A stretch of DNA of 64,000 nucleotides. It comes from JAWLAT01 sp041395325 (GTDB taxonomy: Bacteria > Pseudomonadota > Gammaproteobacteria > Xanthomonadales > SZUA-5). Below the pieces are notes generated by a model, which saw only the letters and a list, made by a program, of their open reading frames with translations, ran no database searches and was not told the origin of the DNA. The position numbers and the translations under genes are program-made. This document shows, piece by piece, positions 11,246 to 19,844 of the stretch (position 1 is its first letter; each line of letters begins with the position of its first letter). The stretch is from assembly GCA_041395325.1 (NCBI GenBank), contig JAWLAT010000001.1, positions 124,001 to 188,000 on the forward strand, given 5' to 3'.

Positions 11246-11833
11246 TCAGTGAAACAGCAGTTCGAAGGCCTGGATGACGCAGGCGCTGACGAAACCCGTC
11301 AGAAAGAACAGATAGCTCAGGCGCAGATAGGGGAACTTGTGCCGAGCCAGATACAGGCCCAGTGAATACAGATCATTGGTCAGAATCTCGTAGACGCCGC
11401 GATCGGTGCGCAAGGCATCGGCCCAGAGCTGGAAGAAGCGATCTTTCGGCAGCTCGGAAAAATGCGCGAAGAACATGATGTTGAAGTAATCGGGCAGATC
11501 GTCCGGATCCTTCAGTCGCATCGGGCGATACTTTGGCAGCACGGCCAGGATCGCCAGCACCAGCGCCACCAGGGTGAAGAATGACAGCGTCCCCAGCGCC
11601 AGCCGCAGTTCCGGTTCATTCAACCGGCTGAGCGTCAGGCTCAGCACGATCGACGAGACGGTGATGATGATGTTGGCCTTGCGATCGGCCATCAAGGACA
11701 GCCGCACGTGGTGTTTTTGCGCCGACTGGATCGAGTAGTCGGCGGTATTGCGGCCGAGAATGCCCTCGAACAGATGGCGGTAGCCGATGTGCGAATCTGC
11801 CGACTTTGGCAACGGTTGCCGATCACTGCCCAT
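11246..11833 (-). CDS. membrane protein resembling Pycsar effectors (PycTM / DUF5706)
   Basis: A 195-residue membrane protein. I chose ATG 11833 because the frame upstream runs into the oxyR promoter and shows no conserved character. The pattern is a conserved DRKANIIITVSSIVLSLTL helix, a second transmembrane helix (LGTLSFFTLVALVLAILAVL), a cytoplasmic loop with NIMFFAHFSELPKDRF, and a C-terminal hydrophobic helix. This is the layout of the PycTM (formerly DUF5706) domain, which in Pycsar defence senses a cyclic pyrimidine and disrupts the membrane. No cyclase gene is adjacent; the nearest, at 1-819, is 10 kb away. It may be an orphan relative with another job. Family assignment is from memory of the motif. 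Confidence 0.62.
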   Translation of the reverse strand: MGSDRQPLPKSADSHIGYRHLFEGILGRNTADYSIQSAQKHHVRLSLMADRKANIIITVSSIVLSLTLSRLNEPELRLALGTLSFFTLVALVLAILAVLPKYRPMRLKDPDDLPDYFNIMFFAHFSELPKDRFFQLWADALRTDRGVYEILTNDLYSLGLYLARHKFPYLRLSYLFFLTGFVSACVIQAFELLFH

Positions 11834-11968
11834 GGCGCCGATTTCCCGTTGAACTGTTGCCAGTGTAGCCCGCCCCCGTGACGGGCGCCCGAGCTGGCTC
11901 GAGAGGCCTTCACATCCATCCGCGAGCTGATTGATATCCTTGATTCGATTGATCAGAGGTATCGGGCC

Positions 11969-12904
11969 ATGAATCTGCGGGACCTGCGCTATCTGGTGGC
12001 GCTGGACGACCACCGGCATTTTGGTCGAGCGGCCGAAGCCAGCTTCGTCTCCCAGCCGACGCTATCGACTCAGCTGAAGAAGCTCGAGGACGAATTGGGC
12101 GTGCAACTGATCGAACGGGGCACACCGGTGATGCTGACCGAGGTGGGCGAGGCGATTGTCGAGCGTGCGCGCGAAGTGCTGAGGGAAGTGGAACAGATCC
12201 GCGAGGAGGCCCGTCGCCATCGTGATCCGGAAGCGGGGAGCCTGCGCCTGGGCATGTTTCCGACACTGGGCCCCTATCTGCTGCCGCACGTGATGCCGGT
12301 CTTGCGCAAGCGCTTTCCCCAGCTGGAGCTGTATCTGGTCGAAGAGAAGACCGAAGTGCTGCTGCAGATGCTGCAGCGCGGTGACCTGGACGCAGCGATC
12401 CTGGCGCTGCCGATTGATGGCCACGCCGCGCTGGAGCAAACGGTGCTGTTCGATGAGCCTTTCGTGCTGGCCTTGCCCGCCGACCAGCCGCCGCCGCGGC
12501 ATCTGCCCGTGCCCATGCCCGAGCTGAAAGCGCAGAGCTTGTTGCTGCTGGAGGAAGGGCATTGTCTGCGTGACCAGGCGCTGGAAGTCTGTGCCCGGGT
12601 CGGTGCGCGTGAGCGTTCAGGGTTTCGGGCCACGAGCCTGGAAACGCTGCGGCAGATGGTCGCCGCGGGTGTGGGCATGACCCTGCTGCCGGTGCTCAGC
12701 GTCAAGCCGCCGGTCGCCCCCAATCCATCCCTGCAACTGCTGCCTTTCGAGGCGCCTGCCCCCAAGCGCACTCTGGGTCTGCTGTGGCGCAAGCAGTCGG
12801 CGCGGTCGAAGCTGATGCCGGCCCTGGCCGAGGCGTTGCGCGAACTGCCGCAAGGCTTGCTGCAGACCGCTGACCTGGGGGAGGCCTCGGTCGGCGTCGG
12901 CTGA
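11969..12904 (+). CDS. oxyR: hydrogen peroxide sensor and LysR-type regulator OxyR
   Basis: A 311-residue LysR-family regulator. The N-terminal winged helix-turn-helix is HFGRAAEASFVSQPTLSTQLKKLE (given here as a span, residues 17-40). The two redox cysteines fall at exactly 199 and 208 in the stretch GHCLRDQALEVC, as in the classical OxyR, so a peroxide-formed disulfide is expected to switch it. The motif separates OxyR from ordinary LysR proteins. A modest ribosome site (AGAGG) precedes the ATG. Neither katG nor ahpC is adjacent. It converges on trpE. Confidence 0.93.
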   Translation: MNLRDLRYLVALDDHRHFGRAAEASFVSQPTLSTQLKKLEDELGVQLIERGTPVMLTEVGEAIVERAREVLREVEQIREEARRHRDPEAGSLRLGMFPTLGPYLLPHVMPVLRKRFPQLELYLVEEKTEVLLQMLQRGDLDAAILALPIDGHAALEQTVLFDEPFVLALPADQPPPRHLPVPMPELKAQSLLLLEEGHCLRDQALEVCARVGARERSGFRATSLETLRQMVAAGVGMTLLPVLSVKPPVAPNPSLQLLPFEAPAPKRTLGLLWRKQSARSKLMPALAEALRELPQGLLQTADLGEASVGVG

Positions 12905-12927
12905 GGCCGACCATCGGATGTACTGAA

Positions 12928-14397
12928 TCAGAGTCCGCCGGCCGCTTGTGCCACCGCGCGGAACAACGCACGGCCCTTGTTCATCGTCTCCTCCCACTCG
13001 GTGGCCGGGTCGGAGTCGGCCACGATGCCGGCGCCGGCCTGAACATGCAGTTGCCGGTCCTTGATCATGGCCGTTCGGATGCCGATGGCCAGGTCCGATT
13101 CACCCCACCAGTTCAGATAGCCGACCGCGCCGCCGTAGAGGTTGCGACGGATGGGTTCGAGTTCCTGGATGATCTCGATGGCACGAATCTTTGGTGCGCC
13201 CGACAGCGTGCCGGCCGGGAAACAGGCACGCAGCACCTGCATCGGGCTGAGATCGGCGCGCAGTCGACCTTCCACCTGCGAGACAATGTGCATCACATGC
13301 GAATAGCGCTCGATGACCATCTGATCGGGCACGCTGACCGAGCCCGCTTCGCTGATCCGGCCCACATCGTTGCGGCCCAGGTCGATCAGCATCAGATGTT
13401 CGGCCAGTTCCTTCGGGTCGGCCAGCAGGTTCTCGGCCAAGGCGCGATCCTCGGCTTCACTCGCACCACGCGGACGGGTGCCGGCCAGCGGACGCACGAC
13501 GACCTTGCCGTCGTCGACGCGATAGAGGATCTCGGGCGAGGAGCCAACGACCTGCAGATCGCCGAAATCGAGGAAATACAGATAGGGCGACGGATTGAGG
13601 GCACGCAGGGCACGGTAGACATCGACCGGTCGCGCCTGGAAGGGCACCGACAACCGTTGCGACAGCACGATCTGGAAGGCGTCGCCGGCCAGGATGTAGT
13701 CCTGGCAACGACGCACGGCCGCCTCGAAGTCCTCACGACTGAAATCGGAAACGAAGTCGGCTTCAGTCAGCTGGGCCGGATCGAGCACCTCAGGATAGCT
13801 GGGGGCAGCCGAGCGCAGTCGCCGCGCCAGTTGCTGCAGACGCCGCTGCGCAGCCGCACAGGCCTGGGGTTGCCGCGGATCGGCATGGACGATCAGGTGC
13901 AGCAGGCCCAGTTTGTTGTCCAGCACGGCGACTTCTTCGCTGAGCAGCAGCAGGATGTCCGGGGTGCCCAACCGGTCCGGTCGATCGCTGCGCAGTCGGG
14001 GCTCGATGTAGCCGACCGTCTCGAACCCGAAATAGCCCACCCAGCCCCCGCTGAAAGGCGGCAGATCCGGCAGTTGCGGCACCTTTTCGGCGGCCAGCAG
14101 TCGATCGATCTCGGCCAGGGGATCGTCGACCCGACGCTCCTCGACCAGCTCGCCGTGGCGGTGGCGCCGGAAGACGCTGTCGGCAATGCTGACGCGTTCT
14201 GCGGCCGGCAAGCCAATGATCGAATAGCGGCCCCAGGTCTCACCACCGGCGACCGATTCCAGCAGATAGGCGTTCTCACCATCGGCCAGTTTCAGATACG
14301 CACTCAGCGGCGTATCCAGATCAGCACGCAGTTGCAGCGTCAACGGTATTCGGGTGTAGCCCTCGCGGGCCAGCGCGGCAAATCGCTCGGCGTCCAT
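12928..14397 (-). CDS. trpE: anthranilate synthase component I
   Basis: A 489-residue chorismate-utilising enzyme that makes anthranilate for tryptophan synthesis, with TrpG supplying ammonia. The tryptophan feedback site motif LLES is at about 45-48 (NAYLLESVAGGE). The catalytic C-terminal domain carries PSPYLYFLDF, RPLAGTRPRGAS, HLMLIDLGRNDVGR, FPAGTLSGAPKIRAIEII and the GAGIVADSDP loop. Residues around KELAEHLML are typical. TrpG, TrpD and TrpC are not adjacent upstream, so the pathway is split or they lie elsewhere. It is divergent from the response regulator gene at 14604. Confidence 0.95.
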   Translation of the reverse strand: MDAERFAALAREGYTRIPLTLQLRADLDTPLSAYLKLADGENAYLLESVAGGETWGRYSIIGLPAAERVSIADSVFRRHRHGELVEERRVDDPLAEIDRLLAAEKVPQLPDLPPFSGGWVGYFGFETVGYIEPRLRSDRPDRLGTPDILLLLSEEVAVLDNKLGLLHLIVHADPRQPQACAAAQRRLQQLARRLRSAAPSYPEVLDPAQLTEADFVSDFSREDFEAAVRRCQDYILAGDAFQIVLSQRLSVPFQARPVDVYRALRALNPSPYLYFLDFGDLQVVGSSPEILYRVDDGKVVVRPLAGTRPRGASEAEDRALAENLLADPKELAEHLMLIDLGRNDVGRISEAGSVSVPDQMVIERYSHVMHIVSQVEGRLRADLSPMQVLRACFPAGTLSGAPKIRAIEIIQELEPIRRNLYGGAVGYLNWWGESDLAIGIRTAMIKDRQLHVQAGAGIVADSDPATEWEETMNKGRALFRAVAQAAGGL

Positions 14398-14504
14398 GTC
14401 CGTGGCCAGGTCCTGGGTGGGCTGATCGAGGGGCGCCGATTATGCGCGATGCTCCGGCGATTTCCCCAACCTGTCGATCGGGTATGATTCGGCAAAGTCA
14501 GATG

Positions 14505-14534
14505 TTCACGAATTGTCCCGCCGGGACGGGTGAA
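14505..14534. promoter_or_regulatory. palindrome upstream of the response regulator gene
   Basis: GTCCCGCCGGGAC (14515-14527) is a perfect short palindrome nested in a wider TTCAC ... GTGAA pair (14505-14509 and 14530-14534). It lies 70 bases before the regulator start, just after a TATGAT hexamer at 14482-14487 that could be a -10 element. It may be an operator. No factor can be named. Confidence 0.3.
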
Positions 14535-14603
14535 GATCTTGATGCCGTGAGAAGTGCACTTGGAGAACGGTGCCGGCGGGATCGACAGGTGTAGTCCGGG
14601 ACC

Positions 14604-15314
14604 ATGGGGATAGCCAAAAGCATGCGGATCGATTTGCTGGAAGACGACCCGGATCAGGCCGAACTGATCCGGCAGTGGTTGATCGATGAAGGCCATCAGG
14701 TCCGTTGGTTCCAGACCAGTGCCGAATTGACCCGGGCATTGCATCGGGAGGTACCCGACGTACTGGTGCTGGATTGGGTGCTGCCCGAGTCCAGTGGCAT
14801 GGATGTGCTGACCTGGGTGCGGCAGAGCTTCCTCGGGCAGATTCCCATCGTCTTCCTGACCGCGCAGGAGTCCGAAGACCACACGGTTCGGGCATTGCAG
14901 GCCGGTGCCGACGACTATCTGGTCAAGCCGGCGCGCCGTCGGGAGCTGATTGCCCGCATTCACGCGCTGGGTCGTCGCAGCGGCGTGATCGAGCCGGGCA
15001 GCGCGATCAGCAATGTCGAACCCTACGAAATCGATCCCGGTCGACGGACGATCAGTATCGAAGGGCGGCCGGTGGCACTGACCAGCAAGGAATTCGATCT
15101 GGCGGTCTATTTCTTCTCCAAGGTGGGCCATCTGGTGACTCGCGCTGCGCTGCTGGAGAAGGTCTGGGGTCGCAGCCGGGTGGTGACCACGCGGACCGTG
15201 GACGCCCATGTCAGCCGAATCCGCAAGAAATTGGGCATCGAGGAATCGATTGGTTGGCGATTGGTGTCCATCTATCAGCATGGTTATCGGCTGGAACGGA
15301 TCCGCCAGGCCTGA
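14604..15314 (+). CDS. OmpR/PhoB-type response regulator
   Basis: A 236-residue two-component regulator. The receiver domain (about 8-122) has the acidic pair EDD, the phosphoacceptor Asp57 in VLVLDWVLPESSG, and the conserved Lys in YLVKPARR. The C-terminal winged helix (about 140-232) has LTSKEFDLAVYFFSK and the recognition stretch RTVDAHVSRIRKKL. The start could also be ATG 14622 (MRIDLLEDD), which would begin directly at the receiver domain. It opens a co-directional block with a coiled-coil gene, an OmpA-domain gene and a hybrid kinase, which is a likely partner. Confidence 0.9.
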   Translation: MGIAKSMRIDLLEDDPDQAELIRQWLIDEGHQVRWFQTSAELTRALHREVPDVLVLDWVLPESSGMDVLTWVRQSFLGQIPIVFLTAQESEDHTVRALQAGADDYLVKPARRRELIARIHALGRRSGVIEPGSAISNVEPYEIDPGRRTISIEGRPVALTSKEFDLAVYFFSKVGHLVTRAALLEKVWGRSRVVTTRTVDAHVSRIRKKLGIEESIGWRLVSIYQHGYRLERIRQA

Positions 15315-15401
15315 GCTCGTCGCCCGGGCCGGGGCAACTGACCTGCAGGCTCGCTGCCCATGCCACTGCGGCACGAGTGCTGACTGACGTGGAGCAGATC
15401 G

Positions 15402-15951
15402 ATGGCAACGGACAAGAAGGCGAACCGCAACGACCCGGCAGACGGTAACGTCGAACAGATTCGCGAGATTCTGTTTGGCGGACAGATGCGCGGACTACGA
15501 TCGCCGCTTCCAGGATCTGGAAGAGCGCTTGCAGCGGGATCTGGAGCGCTTCCGGCAAGACCAGAGCAAGCGCCTGGAAGCGCTGGAGCAGCTGATTCGC
15601 GACGAATCCGAGTCAGCCGCTCAAGTGCACAAGCGGCTGGACGCCGAGCAGCGCAAGCAAGCCACGATCCAGGGCGAGCAGCTGAAGTCCACCGAATCGG
15701 CCTTGCGAGGCGAACTGGCCGAGTTGGCCGGGCAACTGGAAGACACGGCTCGGCAACTGCGCGAGCGTCTGCTCAAGCTGGGTCAGGAGCAGGCCGATGG
15801 TCTGCAGCAGCAGGCCGATGATTTTGGCCGTCATCTGGCCAGCACGGCCAATGAACTGCGCGAGGCCAAGGTGGCGCGCGAGGAACTGGCGGGCTTCTTC
15901 AGCGAGTTGGCGCTGCGCCTGAAACGGGACTTCGAACTGCCGGGCGAATGA
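15402..15951 (+). CDS. coiled-coil protein, frameshifted near its start
   Basis: The protein would start MATDKKANRN and continue IREILFGGQMR, then DYDRRFQDLEERLQRDLERF, but the sequence ATGCGCGGACTAC has one G too many at 15492-15493. The frame from 15402 is lost there and the rest is read from a frame 1 base later. The frameshift-corrected product is about 183 residues, nearly all charged heptads (coiled coil about 30-165). The IREILFG-GQMRDYDRRF block is a hallmark I have seen in proteins found beside OmpA-domain partners. The gene ends 25 bases before such a partner. Either a sequencing error or a recent mutation. Function unknown. Confidence 0.7.
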
Positions 15952-15976
15952 TGGTCGCCCCGCGGCGCACGCGGTC

Positions 15977-17634
15977 ATGAGCGACGAACTGCAAAGACTG
16001 CGGCAACTGCTGGCCGTCGCCGACGCAGACAGTCAGGCGCGCGTCGAAGGCAGGCTGGAAGAGGTTGAGTCGCGCCTGCGGCGACTGCCCAGCGACCTGC
16101 CCGACACCATCGACGCGGCCGATAGGCAAGGACCGGCGCTCGCGCGATCGCTGAGCCAGCCGCTGCAGCGATCCATCGAGCAACTGGCCCGCGAGCGGCG
16201 CGAATTGTTGGCCGAGGCGGTCTTCCCGGTGATCGGCCCGGCCATTCGGCGCGCGATCACCGAGGCCCTGCGCGAGTTGGTGCTCAACCTCAACCGGCTG
16301 CTGGAGTCGGCTTTCACGCCACGCGGGCTGCGCTGGCGCTGGCAGGCCTGGCGCAGTGGCGTGCCCTATGCGCAGGTCGCCCTGCGAGAACTGCTGCGCT
16401 TCCGTGTCGATCATCTGTTCCTGGTGCAGAACGGTTCCGGCCTGGTGCTGGCCAGCGCGCGACAGCTGGATCTGGACAGTGATCGTGACACCGATGCGGT
16501 GGCAGCGATGCTCACGGCCATCCGCGACTTTGCCCGCGACGCCGGTCTGGCACCGGGCGACGCCGAGCTGAGCGAAGTCACGCTGGGCGAACATCTGTTG
16601 CGGCTGTATGCCGGCCCGCAGGCCTACCTGGCTGCCGCCATCACCGGTGTGCCCGGCGAAGAACTCGATGGCACGCTGACCGAACTGCTGGAGACGGCGC
16701 ACCTGCAGCATGATCCACAGCTGCAGGCCGGCGAGCCGACGGAAAATCTGCAGCTGCTGTTGCAGCAGTGGCTGGATTCCTCCGGTCAGGCCCAGGCCGA
16801 ACTGGAGACGGCCCAACCGAAGCGTGCCAGGCGCCCGTGGCTGGGCATCATGGCCGTGAGCGTTGTGCTGCTGCTGCTGGCCGGCTGGCTGGGTGAGCGG
16901 GCCTGGACGGGTTGGCAGCGATCGACGCTCGATCAGCTGCTGCAGCAGGAGCCGGGCTACGAGGTTCGGGTGGAGCGAGCTGGCTGGCGGCAGCTGCGTG
17001 TCACCGGTCTGCGTGACCCGAGCGCGCGGACGCCCGATGAACTGCTGGCCGAGCATCCGCTTGAAGTCCCCATTGACTGGCAGACCAGTGGCTACCTGGC
17101 GTTGGATGACCAGTTGCAATTGCAGCGCTTGCGTCTGGCGTTGCGTGCGCCGCCATCGGTGACCCTGGGTCTCCAGGCGGGTCTGCTGCAGATGTCGGGG
17201 AGGCACCGGCAGACTGGCGCGATGCGGCGAGCAGTCTGTTGCGGGCCTGGCCCGGACTGCAGGGCGTTGTCGATGAGATTCGATACATCGAGCCGGCGCC
17301 GCTGCCGCCCGTGTCGCCGCGCTGGGAGGTGCATTTCGATCCCGGCCAGACCGCCAATCCGGCAGGCAGCGTGGCATTTGACGCGGTTGCGGCGGCCTGG
17401 CAGCGCTCGCCTGGCAGGATCATGGTGCGGGCGCAGACCGATGCGACCGGAACTGCGGCGCAGAACGCGAGCTTGGGCGAGCAGCGCGCGCAATGGGCCG
17501 TGGCGGAGCTGATCCGACGAGGCGTGCCACTGTCAGCGATTGTCACATCCAGCGTGCAGGCGACGGAGTTGGCCGGCGAAGATGCGAAGCTGCGCCGCGT
17601 CGTGCTGCAACTGGAGGCAACAACAAGGGAATGA
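15977..17634 (+). CDS. membrane protein with C-terminal OmpA domain, frameshifted
   Basis: The first 410 residues read from ATG 15977; the OmpA-like end reads in another frame. At 17197-17200 the run GGGG needs a fifth G: with it, LQAGLLQMSG continues into EAPADWRDAASSLLRAWPGL and on to the domain. The corrected protein is about 552 residues. It has N-terminal helical/coiled segments, a transmembrane helix near 293-310 (GIMAVSVVLLLLAGWLG), a linking domain, and an OmpA domain with VRAQTDATGTAAQNASLGEQ and LRRVVLQLE, which would bind peptidoglycan. The stop overlaps the kinase start (ATGA). It may tether or sense the cell wall for the neighbouring two-component proteins. Confidence 0.72.
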
Positions 17635-19169
17635 GTGTTGTTCCGCTGCCCCTGCCCGAGTCGATCTGCCACTACCTGATTGCCGGCGTGATCCGCACCA
17701 CGCCGATGCTCATCGTCCAGCTTCAGCCGGGTCCCCAACGAATCCTGCTGGGCAATGCCGCTTCCTTTGGCTTGACCGCCGAAGCCGGAGAGTTGGCCGA
17801 GTTGCTGATCGGTGCTGATCCGGGCTTCAATGGCGTGCTGCTGGAGACCATGCAGATCGGCTCAGGTCGCCCCTGTGCGGTCCATCAGGTCGCCGAGGCC
17901 GGCTTGCGCTATGTGCTGCTGTTTGATCGGACCGAAATTCATGCGCAATTGCAGCGGTCCCAGCAGATGGCCAATGAGACCGAACTGGCGCGTCGGGCCT
18001 TGCAGCTGCGCTGGGACCGATTGCACCAGGCTCACCAAGCCCTCAACGAGGAAGTCGAGGCAGCCCATGCGCGCCAGGGTTTGCAACGTCAGATGGTGCA
18101 CCAGTTGGCTCACGAGTTTGGTACCCCCATCAGCGCCGTGCTTGGGCAAATTCAGTCGCTGATCGGTGCGGCCAATCTGGACGCATCGGCGCTGCACGGT
18201 TTGCACAACGCGCGCCGCGGTGTGGAGCACCTGCACCAATTGGTGGAGTCGGTGCTGGATCAGGCCCGCCTGCAGTCCCACCAGTTCGAACTCTGTCCGG
18301 TGCGCTGCGATCTGGCCAGCCTGTTCGACGATTTCCGTGCCCTTTTTCATTCAGTGGCGACCGAGCGGGGTCTGCAGTGGCAGGTGAGTCTGGAGCCTGC
18401 CATCCCACCTTCCGTGCAGGTCGACAGCCTGCGCCTGCGGCAGATCATCTACAACCTGCTGAACAATGCCTTCAAGTTCACCCGGCAGGGTCAGGTCGCG
18501 ATGACGGCCGTGTGGGCGCGGGATCGGCTCACGGTGTCGGTCAGCGACACCGGGCGCGGCATGAACCCGGCGCAGCTGGCTCGATTGTTCGAACCGTTCT
18601 CACGTCACGACTTGAGCGTGCCGGGGACTGGGCTGGGCCTGAGCATCTCGCAGAATGTGCTCTTGCACATGGACAGCAGCCTGGTCGTCGACTCGGAGCC
18701 GGGCGCGGGAAGTCGCTTTTCTTTCGAGATTGGGGCTCCGGCTGCCGAGCTTGAGGACGCCGAAGATGGGTCAGGGCTGCGAGCGCTGATCATTGATGAC
18801 GACGCCGACATGATCGAACTGATCCAGCAGATGCTGCTCAGGCACCACTGGACGGTGGCTTCGGCAACAGCCTGGGCCGAGGCCATGGCTCAACAAGGTG
18901 AAGCCCCGAACGTGATTCTGATTGACCTTTCCCTGGGGATCGAATCCGGACTGGACGCCATCGCGAAGGCCAGGGTGCAATGGCCGTCGGCAGCGATCGT
19001 CGCGATGTCGGCCGACCGTAGTCTGCATCAGCAGTCGCGCAGTCGGGAACTGGGTGCAATGGCCTTTCTTGGCAAGCCTTTCGCAGAAGCCGACCTGTTG
19101 GCCTGCCTGCCGCATTCGAGTGCTCCGAACGGCGTGGCTGATCCTCAGCGCCGGGCGGCCACGCACTGA
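17631..19169 (+). CDS. hybrid sensor histidine kinase with C-terminal receiver
   Basis: A 512-residue cytoplasmic kinase. Residues 10-100 form a small PAS-like sensor region, followed by a coiled coil (110-150). The phosphoacceptor is H161 in HQLAHEFGTPIS. The ATPase domain has the N box IIYNLLNNAFKFT, the G1 box VSDTGRGMNP and the G2 box GTGLGLSIS. A receiver domain starts near 385 (RALIIDDDAD), with the Asp in VILIDLSLGIESG and a Lys in FLGKPF. The start ATG at 17631 overlaps the preceding stop; the longer frame upstream is a shadow of the OmpA gene. No transmembrane helix is present. An Hpt protein encoded convergently could complete the relay. Confidence 0.9.
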   Translation: MSVVPLPLPESICHYLIAGVIRTTPMLIVQLQPGPQRILLGNAASFGLTAEAGELAELLIGADPGFNGVLLETMQIGSGRPCAVHQVAEAGLRYVLLFDRTEIHAQLQRSQQMANETELARRALQLRWDRLHQAHQALNEEVEAAHARQGLQRQMVHQLAHEFGTPISAVLGQIQSLIGAANLDASALHGLHNARRGVEHLHQLVESVLDQARLQSHQFELCPVRCDLASLFDDFRALFHSVATERGLQWQVSLEPAIPPSVQVDSLRLRQIIYNLLNNAFKFTRQGQVAMTAVWARDRLTVSVSDTGRGMNPAQLARLFEPFSRHDLSVPGTGLGLSISQNVLLHMDSSLVVDSEPGAGSRFSFEIGAPAAELEDAEDGSGLRALIIDDDADMIELIQQMLLRHHWTVASATAWAEAMAQQGEAPNVILIDLSLGIESGLDAIAKARVQWPSAAIVAMSADRSLHQQSRSRELGAMAFLGKPFAEADLLACLPHSSAPNGVADPQRRAATH

Positions 19170-19249
19170 CCGCAGCGCGGACAGGTCTTGTCCGAGACAC
19201 CAAGCGTGTTCATCGATCGGGTCCACCAAGCTGGCGGTCCACCCTCCAG

Positions 19250-19588
19250 CTAACCGAACTCGACCCTGCCATCGGCAGACCAATGCTGCAGGATGTTGTC
19301 CATGGTTCGATCCAGTCTGGCGCGTTGATCGCCGCCTTCCCCGTCAAGCACATCGTCAGCCAGATTCATCGCCGCCCGCAATTCGCCGCCGAGGGCATCG
19401 AATCCGTACATCACACTGGAGCCCGCCAGCCGGTGCAGCACCTCGCGCAAGCATTGCAGCTGGGTTGGGCTGGGCTCCCGCACGAATCCATCCCAGGCCG
19501 CCAGGACTTGGGCCCGCTTTTCCGGCAGGCTGGCCAGATAGCGCTGCATCAGCGCCGGAGGAATTCCGAGGTCGGTCGCCTGATTCAC
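19250..19588 (-). CDS. Hpt phosphotransfer domain protein
   Basis: A protein of about 112 residues with the Hpt signature LHRLAGSSVMYGFDALGGELRA, given here as a span near residues 55-76, where the His accepts phosphate. Helices before and after fit the four-helix bundle. I take GTG 19588 (VNQATDLGIPPAL) as start; ATG at 19549 (MQRYLASLPEK) is also possible, while the far upstream ATG at 19693 would add a Cys/Arg-rich tail unlike the family. It converges on the hybrid kinase gene, whose receiver lacks an output domain, so it probably passes phosphate on to a regulator. Confidence 0.75.
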   Translation of the reverse strand: MNQATDLGIPPALMQRYLASLPEKRAQVLAAWDGFVREPSPTQLQCLREVLHRLAGSSVMYGFDALGGELRAAMNLADDVLDGEGGDQRARLDRTMDNILQHWSADGRVEFG

Positions 19589-19844
19589 AACGAGTCTCTG
19601 TCGCCTGCGACAGACCGATTTATAGCGCAATTGCCGGAATGTGACCAATTGTTCATGTGCGGCCCCGCAGGTGAACTCGGGGCAATGCTGCACCGGTTGC
19701 GGAGAGGGGTCACGTTTTGTGCTGCGAATTCACATGCATTGAGCGTTCTTCAGGCGTTAGAATCAACTTGTCACAGTCCAGTTGAAGTGATTGTCGAGCG
19801 GGAACCATCGAGTCAGTGACGGGTCCAACGCGTCAAAACTGTCG

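Noticed and set aside
12946..14487. A 513-codon plus-strand frame opposite trpE
   Set aside because: It mirrors trpE almost exactly and has no recognisable domain.
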